Source: Cynocephalus volans (taxonomy: Eukaryota; Chordata; Mammalia; Dermoptera; Cynocephalidae). Taken from it: 64,000 nt of DNA. The stretch spans positions 39,917,001 through 39,981,000 of the forward strand of contig NC_084470.1 in the NCBI RefSeq assembly GCF_027409185.1, given 5' to 3'. Below are positions 53,480 to 64,000 of the stretch, in pieces. Within the stretch, counting starts at the first letter, position 1. Every line of letters begins with the position of its first letter. A program made the translations under genes and the position numbers. A model generated the notes under the pieces. It ran no database searches and was not told the origin of the DNA. It saw nothing but the letters and a program-made list of their open reading frames with translations.

Positions 53480-55160
53480 TTCATTTCTTAAAAAATTTAA
53501 AATTGATACATAATCATTGTACATATTTATTGGGAACATGAAATAATTTGATACATGTTTACAATTTGTAATGATCAAATCAGGGTAATTGGATATCTAT
53601 CACCTATGCATTTATAATTTATTTGTGTCAGGAACATTCTAAATCTTCTTTTCTAGGTATTTTGAAATATACAATAACTTATTGTTAACTATAGTCATCA
53701 TACTGTGCTCTCAAACACTACAACTTTTTCCTTCTATCTAATTGTATTTTTATACCCATTAACCCACCTTTCTTCATCTCCCATTCTCCCTCCCCTTCCC
53801 AGGATCTGGTAACCACTTTTCTACTCTCAACCAGAAAGCTACCATATATGAGTGAGAATATGTTATATTTCTTTCTGTACCTGGCTTATTTCACTTAACA
53901 TAATGACCTCCAGGCTCATCCACATTGCAGCAAATGCCAGAATTTCATTCTCTTTTATGGCTGAGTAATATTCCATTGTGTATATTACGACATTTTCTTT
54001 ATCCATTCATCCATTGATAGACACATAAGTTGATTGCATATCTTGGCTGTTGTGAATAGTGCTACAATAAATAAGGGGGTGCAGATATCTCTTGCATACA
54101 CTGATACATACCCAGCAGTGGGGTTGCTGGATCACATGGTATTTCTATTTTCAGTTTTTTGAGGAAACTTAATACTGATTTCCATTGTGGCTGTACTAAT
54201 TTACATTCCCATTAACATTGTAAAAGCATTCTTCTTTTTCTGCATCCTCCTCAGCATTTACTATTTTTTGTCTTTTTTATGATAGTAATCTTAACTGGGA
54301 TGAGATGATATCTCATTATGATTTTGAGTTGCATTTTCCTAATGAGTAGTGATGTTGAGCATTTTTTCATATAGTTGTTGGCTATTTTTATATATTCTTT
54401 TGAAAAATGTCTATTCAGATCATTTGCCCATTTTTAAAATCAGATTTTTGTTCTTGTTGTTTGTGATTTTTGTTATTGTTGAATTGTTTGAGTTCTTTGT
54501 ATATTCTGGTTATTAATTCCTTATTGGTTGGGTAGTTTGCAAATATTTTCTCCCATTCTGCAGGTGTCTCTTCAGTGTCTTTCCTTGGCTGTGCAGAAGC
54601 TTTTTAGTTTGATATAATCTCACTTGTCTATTTTTGATTTCATTACATGTACTTTTGAGGTCTTACCCCAAAAAATCTTTGCCCAGAACAATGTCCTTTA
54701 GCGTTTTCCCAATGTTTTCTTCTAGAAGTTTCATAGTTTCAGGTCTTATGTTTAGACTTTTAATCCATTTTGAGCTGATTTTGGTATACAGTGACAGACA
54801 GGGGTCTATTTTCATTCTTTTGTGTATGGATATTCAGTTATCCCAGCACAATTTATTGAAGAGGCTCTCCTTTCCCCAATGTATGTTCTTGGTGCCTTGG
54901 TCAAAAATGAGTTGGCTGTAAATGTGTGAATTTTTTTCTGGGTTCTCTATTCTGTTTGTTTGTTTTTTGGTGGCTGGCCAGTATAGGGATCTAAACCCTT
55001 GACCTTGGTGTTACCAGCACCATGCTCTAAACAAATGAGCTAGCCTGTATTCTGTTCCATTGGTCTTTGTGCCTATTTTTATGTCAATATCATGCTGTTT
55101 TGACTACTATTGCTTTGTAGTATATTTTGAAGTCAGGCAGTATGATGTCAGGTCATATTT
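53480..55160 (-). mobile_element. LINE-1 3' half, interrupted by a SINE
   Basis: Plus-strand text is the reverse of an L1 3' UTR and ORF2 end: 'tgatacataatcattgtacatatttattggg', 'gtgtatattacgacattttctttatcca', 'tgatgttgagcattttttcat', up to 'tattgctttgtagtatattttgaagtcaggcag'. It is moderately diverged and 5'-truncated. Confidence 0.88.
54957..55047 (-). mobile_element. tRNA-Ile-derived SINE nested in the LINE-1
   Basis: Plus-strand 'ggtggctggccagtatagggatctaaacccttgaccttggtgttaccagcaccatgctctaaacaaatgagctagcc' is a reversed single-unit SINE. L1 sequence continues on both sides, with 'tattctgtt' repeated at the junctions (about 54946 and 55049). Confidence 0.88.
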
Positions 55161-55740
55161 TTTAAGTAAACATTTTTTAAAATTGACATAAAATGCATAC
55201 AGAAAAGTGCAAATATCCTAAATGTACATCTTCATACATTTTCCCAAACTGAACACACTTGTATAACCAGCATTTATGTTACGAAATCCAGTATTGCCCA
55301 AACCCCAAAAGCTCCTCCATTCTGCAATCTGTTATTTTATATACATATATATATATACATATATATATATATATGAGCGTAACATTTAAAAATCTAGCAA
55401 TTTAAGGATCACACCTTATACTCTTAGCATTTTTTTTTCTCTTAACAATGTATGTTGGAAATTATTTCATATCAACACATAAAAATTCCTTTGGCCAGTA
55501 CAGAGCATTCTGTTGTATAAATGCATCATGGCTTATTTATTTCCACTGATGGACATTTAGGTTTTTCCAGTTTTTTGCTATACAAATAATTCTATGTTAT
55601 GTAACCTTTTGCATTGCTGTAGTTTTTTTCCCATCTAGCATCAACTGAATCAGAATTTCTAGGATTGTGCCTTTTAATGAAAGGTTTTTTGGTGAATTTG
55701 ATGTATGGTGAAACATACCTCAAGCACTTTTTTTTTTTCA
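55161..55740 (-). mobile_element. older LINE-1 fragment
   Basis: Reverse of an L1M-type region: 'acataaaatgcatacagaaaagtgcaaata', 'tgaacacacttgtataaccagcat', 'gatggacatttaggtttttccag'. A TA-rich microsatellite interrupts it at about 55340-55375. Confidence 0.65.
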
Positions 55741-58700
55741 GGCTCTCTCAAACCCTCATTTTGTGAATCTTAGCACTTCTATAGACTTGGCCCAGTTACT
55801 TTCCACTGGTGATTGGAAGAGGACTCCATGTGGGATGTTCTGGTCTTCTCCTTGGGCCAACTGTCTGGCTCCAGAGTCCATGCTCTTATCCACTGTACCA
55901 ATCTATTCATCACAAATGCAACTGACATTAGACATTTGTGAATAGAATAAAGGTAGGGTGACTGTGGTGCACTGGAGAACACATGATCTCACCCAAAGTG
56001 ACAATCACTATTTAGCCTGTGTCCACTGTTACTAGGTGAAAAGTGGAGAACAGTTTAGCCTATTCTACTGATTTTTCAAGAAAAGCCAGAATTTAGATAT
56101 TTATTTTAAGTATCTGGATTTTAAAATATTGGGAACCATTAACCTATTTTAAGATGCAGAATCATTTTGCATAGGGCAAAGAAAGCACATTTAAGGGTTG
56201 AATGTGGACTATGGGATGGTTGATTTACCCCTGGAGTGGACCATCACTTCTGGACTAAAATCCACCTAACTAGATGACTCATTCTGAGCAAAGAGCAGTG
56301 AGCGGGGTAAGAAGAAGAACTTTTGTTATTTATATACCTTCATCCCTTTCTTTTCCTTTACCTCCCTTCTTCCCCCCTGCTCTTCCTTCTTCAGTGAGAT
56401 CAGAGCTAACTGTGTTATTTTTTAATGTTTCAAATAATTTCTCCAATATTTCTATGCTGAACATAAATTGTTTGTGAAAATATTTAAAAGATTTTATAGA
56501 AAATGTTCACACAAACTACACTTGGGTTAAAAGGGCTTCCAGAATGAAGAAAAACTCTATTAAATACCAAATAAGTTGGGGAATCTTGATAGTTGCCTCC
56601 AAGTTTGTAATTGATCTTGGATGGTAGCACATGGATGAGTAAAAGTCCAGGCTTTGAGGTCCCACAGACCTATTTTCATTTCTGAATTCACCTCCTATTT
56701 GTACAAAGTTGGGCAAATTACTGAACTTTTACAGCTATAATGTTTTCATGTGTAAATTGAGATACTAATATCTCCTTCAGAGAGATTGTTTAAGCATTAA
56801 ATGAAACTATTTAAATCATTTATCTGAATGTTCAGGATGTAGTATATCTTCTGTAAGGAATAGTAGATGCTATACTTATGTACAGCATAGCTGTACATCA
56901 TCATACACACACATATAGGAAGTAAGTATACATACACATACATAACACATACATATATACATATTTGTGTGGATGTGTAGCTATTTCTTGTGTGTGTGTG
57001 TGTGTATGCGTGTGATATAGGAAGCAGAAGAACTAGGATCAAAGAAGAGAAGTTCAAAGGAAGCTGACTGAGATGGAAGCATAAGTGTAGCGAACCTGGT
57101 TTCACTATCAGTTAGAATGTCTTATTCAATAGGATCACAAAGCTGAATATTTCCAGGGATTACTCAGTGAGCCAGTCATGAGTCTCTGCTTTGGTTGCCT
57201 GTGTTTATTAGGTTAACCAATGTATGAGGAAGTTCTTTGTACTTATGGGACAAAGAAAACTGTAAACCACCATTCAAGTTTGAATTCTGGGAGATTTTTC
57301 TGGGATTACACCATTTTGACAGTGCAAAATCCCCTTCTTTAACACAAATTTGTTAAGGACTTACTATGTGCTAGCCCTGAGAATACCAAGATTAATAAGG
57401 TTAGATCTATGATTATGAGGAGCATTAAATCTACTGATCCTGTAACATTGCCACTTTCATTACTAAAAAAACCTACAAAGATTGCTGGCAATACAAAACT
57501 AACCAAACAAGGGCACCAACAAAAACAAGACAATTTAATGTCAAAGAAAAAAATCCCATTTTAAAATGTTATCTAGAAAGAATTATTACTTATGGATTGA
57601 TTGTCACTTACTGATTTTGCATGGCTAATTCTTTAAGGACCTAGTATTAACACTGCTGAATAGAACAATTAAACTTGTCACTCCCAAGAAGAGGAATGGA
57701 TATCACTTTAATCTCTTTAGCATCACTTGTAAATACGGGAAGTAACACTGTTGCCAGTATGCGGTCTTTGTCTAGGAGGGATAACAATACATTTTTAATT
57801 ATCTCCCTCTATTTAGGAGTTCATTGTATTAATGTTCACATTCATACAAAATGTACTGCAGCAGCTGCTTGTGGGAAAGAGGATAATCAGCATCCCAGAT
57901 TTATGAAAATGGTGTAATTCCCCTCAGATTTCCCTTTCTGAACTTGAGGAAAGTGGCCAATTATTTCTCTCTTGAAGATTCTCAGATGTTGTAGGGTGTG
58001 ACAGACAGAAGAGTGATGCCATTTCTTCATTTAGAACTGCTATTAAACTCATTTCTTTTCCCTCTAAAAAGATTTGATGGTACAGGACATAGAGGAAGAA
58101 CTACAGAGGAAATACGTGGTTTTTATTCTTATTCTCAGAAAAAACAATGGGCAAAATATAACTACTAGATGATAGAAATTTAAAGTAGTATTTTTTTTTT
58201 TAAGTATGGCCTATCAGGTAACACATAACTGAAATGGGCAGTACTTTCCAAGCATTTCCTTAAATTTTATAAAAATTATTCACATACTTATTCATAAAGA
58301 AAGCCTCAAACTTGTCTTTCCCGTCCAAAATATTTGAAGTTGCAAGATCATGTTTTTTGACCATTGGGAAAAAATTTTTAATTAGCAATACAAATTTGAA
58401 TATTCTAAATTATGACCACTTGGGAATTTATAAAAAGCAAACCAATCACTCTTCTATAACATTATTTGGTCTAAAAGGGAAATCTAAAATACTAAGTATG
58501 TTTAAAAGAGTAATAAAAACATATAAACAGCATATATCTGAATTATTGGGATGCAGCTGTAACTATAGCTATTCTAGTTTCTTTCCATTTCCATATGATT
58601 TTAGATTTAGCTTGTCAATATCTGTAAAGCTGTAGTTTTAAATGGGTTTATAATACAAGTGAAAAAGAGGCATAAATGAACTAAAGATTTAAATTAATAT

Positions 58701-59129
58701 TTTAGAAAAAGAAAAATCCTGCATTCATATGTGTTTTTGTTTGTCATTAATACTTTATTTTATTGTTGCTTTTTCTATTTTTAAAAAAAGTCCTGCTGAG
58801 ATTTTGATAGGGACTACATAGTTTTTAGCTCACATCTTAATATTGAAGAAAAAGTCAGAGTCTTCCCCAGAAGCCCCCAGCTTCCCCTCCAGTCTCAGGG
58901 GCTTGAATTAGGTATCCTGCCCATCACTGAAGCAATCTCTGTCTGGAGAGATGGGGGCACTCTAGGATCTGGGTATAACACACAAACAGCTTCTCAAACC
59001 TAGGGCTGTAAGGAGTGGGAAAGGATAAAATAAATACCAGGGTGATGACAAACAATAATTCACTGCATAAGACATAAGCCTAAGGATGAAGGTACTGGGG
59101 AAGAGAGTCTGCCTGCAGACTTGGGGACT
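55741..59129. other. intergenic DNA, no gene recognised
   Basis: AT-rich. A CA/TG/TA-rich low-complexity stretch lies at about 56900-57015. Open frames up to about 107 codons have no recognisable domain. Confidence 0.5.
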
Positions 59130-60060
59130 CTTAATTGTTCATTCATTTATTCATTTGACAAATAGTTACTAAACTCTTACTATGTGTCACTCACTATTCT
59201 AAGTTTTGTGTTCATGGTAATGAAGAAGATAGACAAGTCTTTCTTTTCAAGAAATCTATAAAAATCTAGCTAAGCTCTGGCTGTAAAATGAGAAAAAAGA
59301 TTATAAAAGGAGGGACAGAAAACAAATAAGGAAAACAAGTGTGTAAGGCGATTTCTGACCATGGTGAATTGATGATGTAAACAATGAAGGATGGTGTGAA
59401 AAGCTGACTGGGAGAGCTGCTCTAGACAGGGAGCTCAGGAAGATCACTCTGGGGAGTTACAGTCCACGAATCTCAAAAACACATTCTCAGCATAGGGGCA
59501 GCAAGTAGAACAGCCTTGAGTTGGCAACTGGTTTAAAGCATTTGAAAACCAGACAGGAGACTGGTGTGGCTCAAGAGTGACACGAGGTGAGGTGAGAGAG
59601 GTAGGCAGGGGCCAAATCATGCAGGATCTGTGGACCCTAATAAGCATTTTACGTTTTAGTCTAAATGCAATAAGAAGCTACTGAAAGATTATAAGCAGAG
59701 GAGAGATAGAATTTAATTTATGTTTTAAAATTATCCCTCTGGCTTTTATGTAGAAAAGAAATAACCAGGTAAGAATAACAACAGGGGAACTAGTTATGGA
59801 GCTTCTGCACTGGTCCAAGCAAGAGATGATGATGGCTTGAGTTTAGGGAATTGCAATAAACACGGAGACCACTGGTTTCAAGAGATGTTTTGGATTAGAG
59901 ACTTCTGGACTTGTTGATTAGGTGGATGATGTGTATTAGGGACTGGAGTAGGAGAGTGACTGCAGATGAAACTCTGGATTCTGTACAGATTTGTGACGAA
60001 ATCTGCAGAAACTTTAGGAGATAAGACTACATAATGAGAAAGCTACCACTAGTGAGTATG
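59130..60060 (+). mobile_element. ancient mammalian interspersed repeat (L2-class or similar)
   Basis: Familiar text in order: 'acaaatagttactaaactcttactatgtgtcac', 'gaggtaggcaggggccaaatcatgcaggatctg', 'aagaagctactgaaagattataagcagagg', 'tccctctggcttttatg', 'caagcaagagatgatgatggcttgag'. I recognise the pattern but am unsure of the family name. Confidence 0.55.
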
Positions 60061-61789
60061 GAGAAGAATTGTTTGTTAAATGATGGCAGGAGATTAGCTA
60101 GCAATTGCGGGGAAGGGAGGCTTCATTTTAAATTGATACCTCACACAGCATGTGAAAATAAATTCTAGGCGTTTTAAAGAGATAAATTTTTAAAAAGTAA
60201 ACATACTCGAATATTTATCACATTTTTAGAGAGTGCTTAATTTTCTAAATTTAGAAAAGATGCTTTTATAACTATCAAAGAAAAGATAGGTAAATTTGCC
60301 TGTAAAAAATAGAGAACTTCTATAATTCAAAAAGCTGGAAACCAAAATGAAATAGAACGGTGGATTAAGGAATACTCATAATATATATCATATGTTCAAT
60401 AAGGGAATAATAATATTATACTAAGTGATAATGAACAAAATTGTTCGTAAAAGAAATCTACATAAAACAAAGATATAACTTACTAGTAATTTAAGCAATG
60501 CAAAACAATAAAAACAACAAGAAAAAGCACTGAGTATCTTTTTGCCTAACAGTAATAAATATTTTTAAAATGATAAAACGTAATGTTGGTGAAGATATCA
60601 ACTGTGGTAACATAAATGGGTTTAATCCTTTTATCATTTAAAAGTGAATATGTTTTTAAAATGTATACAAAACCAGGAGAGAAATACTTAACTTTGAGAG
60701 TGGTTGTGTTATTTCAGTAGGATGGGTTTTTAAAAATGGTATATTGTTTTAATTTGAATTTTAAAAATTAATTAATGACCAAAGTTGAGTGTCTTTTCAT
60801 GTTTAATACCATTTGCATTTCTTTAAAAAATCTATTTGTGATTTTTAAAATGAATAAAACCCTTATTTTATTGTTAATCACTAACAACTTTATTTTGAAT
60901 ATCAATCATTCATAATATGCGTTTTAATACAATTTTGTTTAACATGAATCTTCTACTTCAGACGGTCTCTTAGACCTATAGCTGGGACAAATCGGTTTCT
61001 GGGGTGTTGGAGAAGTCCTCAGGATTAAGAAGTGCCAATTTCTGATTGGTTGAATTTGCTTATGATTTGATTGGTCCTCATATATGTCAGTAATGCACAG
61101 AAGGGCAGGCTGGAGGCCTTTTCTTTTTCTTTACAAAGAACACAATTGCTTTTATTTGTTATCAGTACCTATCTGACAATCTCTAGTTTAGTAGATTTTC
61201 CAGATGAAATGCTCCAATGTTTCACAGAAGTATGGCTAAAAACACACGTTTATATTGTAGAGTTGACAAAATCGTCACTGGTGTGAATGAAGTAGGAATT
61301 GATCATTCTCCAATGCTCTCTGTTTGTCATTTTGTATTTGGCCTCAGAGGGTGGGGGGGTCTTGTAGCACCCAGTTTATCTATTAACCAAGATGCCTTTG
61401 ACCAAGACAATGGCCCAAGATCCAGCTGGAAGAGACAAGCCTAGTTGCTTCCCTAACTGTCAAGGAACACCCTAAGCAAAGGAAAGGGTAGCAGGTAGGG
61501 GTCAAGGTGGAAATGAAACAAGGCCATCTGGGTTGCCTTGTGCTTTTCTTCCTAGGTGCTGGCCAAACATCTGGAGTGTGAATAGGCTTAGCTCTGGTTG
61601 AAGACGAGGGTTGAGGCAGACACTGCCACCTGGTTTCACATAAACATATAAAATATGTCTTTTAAAGGTTTGAACAGGGTGCTAACAAATTCTGTTCTCT
61701 TGAGAAACACTCTCTCAGGCCACTGGCACAGGGTGTGTGTTTATATACAAGTGCAGGGAAGAGGAAAGGTGGCAAAAAGCAGTCAGGAA
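60061..61789. other. intergenic DNA, no gene recognised
   Basis: Very AT-rich in 60100-60960, with L1-like hints too weak to call. 61000-61790 is single-copy-looking. No coding region was found. Confidence 0.45.
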
Positions 61790-62020
61790 ATCTAAGAGAC
61801 CAGAATGCAGTGGAAAGAGGACCTAGCCATGCTCCATTACGTACTAGCCGGGTGACATGGCAAGTTTCTTAACTTTTCTGTGTCTCAGTTTCTCATCTGT
61901 AGAGTGGAGATAATATTTCCTACCTCATAGGTTTGCTGTGAAGATTAAATGAGCTGATTTATGATGTGTTTATAAAAGTACTTGACACATAATAAGTGAC
62001 CAATAAATGTTAGCATCATC
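61790..62020 (+). mobile_element. MIR SINE
   Basis: MIR-like order: 'gggtgacatggcaagtttcttaacttttctgtgtctcagtttctcatctgt', 'tacctcataggtttgctgtgaagattaaatgag', 'gacacataataagtgaccaataaatgtta'. Confidence 0.9.
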
Positions 62021-62359
62021 AGCATCGACACCTTTAAGAAGGTCTCTGGGGTCCATCTGGGACACACTCTTTTTTCCATTAGCTGGAAACTCTGCAGGTG
62101 GATGTTATAGATTCCATGAACTTTCTTCAGCAAGATTGTTTTCTCAGAGCAAAGAGTAAATGCAGTTCACCTCATTTTTCTATTTTCAAAGATAAGGTTA
62201 GACTTTTTTTCTTTGTCCCTATGTTTGTAAAACCCAGAAATCAGATCACAGATGTGAAACAGGCAATGAAGAGACCAAGCGGGTACAATTCAAATGGGTG
62301 GTACACTGACATTAATTCTTCATCCTTGAAAAAAGAAGAGTGTCCTCATTTTAACTTTT

Positions 62360-63922
62360 TATATTATTTATTTTCTTTTGTTTTTTATTGTAACACAGTT
62401 GATTGTACATATCTGTGGGGTACAGCATTGAATACCAATACCTGTGTGCAATACATGATGCAATTTTAGCATAATTAGTATAATTATGAATTATACTATA
62501 ATTTAGAATAATTCGTATATTCACACTATACAATGTAATCATTTGTTGGGGCCCTTTACCAGTTCCTCCCTTACTCCCCCCCTCCCCCTTTCACACCTCT
62601 GGTAACCTCAGCTCTGTTCTCTCCTTTTGAAAGTTCAACATATTATTGTGACTGTTGTATCATTTTATTTTTTAATTTATTTGTTTGTTTTGTAGCTCCC
62701 ACTTATGAGTGAGGACATGGAATATTTCTCCTTCTGTGCCTGGCTTATTTCACTTAACGTGATTCTCTAAACTCATCCATGTTGCTTTGAATAGCAGTAT
62801 TTCATTCTTATTTATGACAGAGTAGTATTCCATTGTGTATATATAACACATTTTCCTTATCCAATTGTCTGATGATGGACATTTAGATGGGTTTCAACTC
62901 TTGGCTACTGTAAATAGAGCTGTGATAAACATGGAAATGCAGGTCCCCATTTGAAATGATTTCCATTCATTTTGGTATATACCCAGCAGTGGAATTCCTG
63001 GATTGTATGGTAGATCTATCTGTAGTTGTTTGAGGAAGCTCCATACCATTTTCCATAACGGCTGCATGAATTTATAGTCCCACCAACAGTGTAGGAGGGT
63101 TCCTCTTTGTCCACATCCTCATCAGCATTTCTTATTCTCTGTTTTCTGACAATAGCCAGTCTAACTGGGGTGAGATGATATCTCAGTGTGGTTTTCATGT
63201 GCATTCCACTGATGCTGAGTGACATTTAGCACTTTTTCATGTGTGTGTTGGCCATTTGTATGTCTTCCTTTGAGAAATACTTATTCAGCTCTTTTGCCCA
63301 CTTTTTAATCAGGTAATTTGTTCTTTTTATTGTTAAGTTGTTTGAGTTTCTTGTACATTGTGGATATTAATCCTTAGTTGGATGCCTAGTTTGCATATAT
63401 TTTCTCCCATTCTGTAGGTTGTCTATTTGCTCTGTCAATTGTTTCTTTTGCTGTGCAGAAGATTTTTAGTTTGATATTATCCTACTTGTTTATTTTTCCT
63501 TTTGTTGCCTGTGCTTTGGGGGTCATATTCATGAAGGCTTTGCCAATTCCTGAAGTGTTTTCCCTAGGTTTTCTTTTAGGAGTATCATATTTTTAGGTCT
63601 TATATTTAAGTCTTTAATCCATTTTGCATTGATTTTGGTACATGGTGAGAGGTATGGGTCTAGCTTTCATTTTCCTACATATGGATGTCCAGTTTTCCCT
63701 GCACCATTTATTGAAGAGGCAGTCTTTTCCCCAATGTATGTTCTTGGTGCCTTTGTTGAAGATCAGTAGGCTGTAAGTCTGGAGGTTGATTTCTGGGTTC
63801 TCTATTCTGTTCCATTTGTCCATGTGTCTTTGTTTATGCCAGTACCATGCTGTTTGCATTACTATAGCTTTGTAGTATAATTTGAAACCAGGTAGTGTTA
63901 TGCCTCTGGCATCATCATCATC

Positions 63923-63958
<36 letters not shown>

Positions 63959-64000
63959 TTGCTCAGGACTGCTTTAGCTATTCATGGTCTTTTTTTTGCA
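62360..64000 (-). mobile_element. LINE-1 3' part, cut by the window edge
   Basis: Reverse L1 text from 'attgtaacacagttgattgtacatatctgtggggtacag' (3' UTR) through ORF2 ('tcagcatttcttattctctgttttc', 'gtgcctttgttgaagatcagtaggctgtaag') to the right edge. An ATC/ATT microsatellite (63907-63958) interrupts it. It is less diverged than the L1 at 19601, with some 60-80-codon pieces of ORF2 still open. Confidence 0.88.

Noticed and set aside
1-64000. CRISPR arrays, operons, bacterial elements or a novel multi-gene system
   Set aside because: The window is a mammalian nuclear locus with one spliced gene; no regularly spaced direct repeats or clustered prokaryotic-type genes were seen.

Overview
The window is vertebrate nuclear DNA, clearly from a placental mammal. 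It has one protein-coding gene with spliced exons, an AT-rich background full of L1, L2, MIR, hAT-Charlie and Tigger remnants, and GC-rich, CpG-rich islands around a developmental regulator. The youngest short repeats are tRNA-Ile-derived SINEs, as single units and as two-unit copies, with crisp target-site duplications. No Alu, B1/B2, Can-SINE or bovine-type SINE was seen. From memory, two-unit tRNA-Ile SINEs resemble the CYN-SINEs of colugos (Dermoptera). I lean to a colugo; a horseshoe-type bat is the main alternative. The species is an inference.

Layout. Positions 1-32,100 hold no intact gene. This part contains old repeats, one nearly full-length but broken LINE-1 (9778-15297), young SINEs, a solo LTR of ERV1 type, a decayed double-homeobox (DUX-family) retrocopy split by a SINE, and a strong CTCF-type motif at 7317. 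Positions 32,100-35,800 are GC/CpG-rich single-copy DNA, with a second strong CTCF-type motif at 32142 and a block that looks like a conserved enhancer near 34,080-34,290.

EOMES (TBR2), a T-box transcription factor, lies on the minus strand from about 42,537 (predicted start of transcription) to about 35,845 (predicted poly(A) site). All six coding exons can be placed base by base and join to a 700-residue protein, or 681 residues if an internal acceptor in exon 6 is used. These lengths parallel the 705/686-residue human isoforms. The gene has a TATA box, a CCAAT box and a palindromic paired-homeodomain site in a compact promoter. It also has an upstream ORF in the 5' UTR, and AU-rich and miR-29-type elements in the 3' UTR.

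Upstream of EOMES (42,600-52,000) is mostly single-copy DNA with a second CpG island at 49,900-50,600, a 160-bp homopyrimidine tract and a lineage-specific SINE about 0.6 kb from the predicted start site. From 52,000 to 64,000 old repeats dominate again, ending in a minus-strand L1 cut by the window edge. The plausible shared function is regulatory: flanking non-coding DNA serving a single dosage-sensitive developmental gene.
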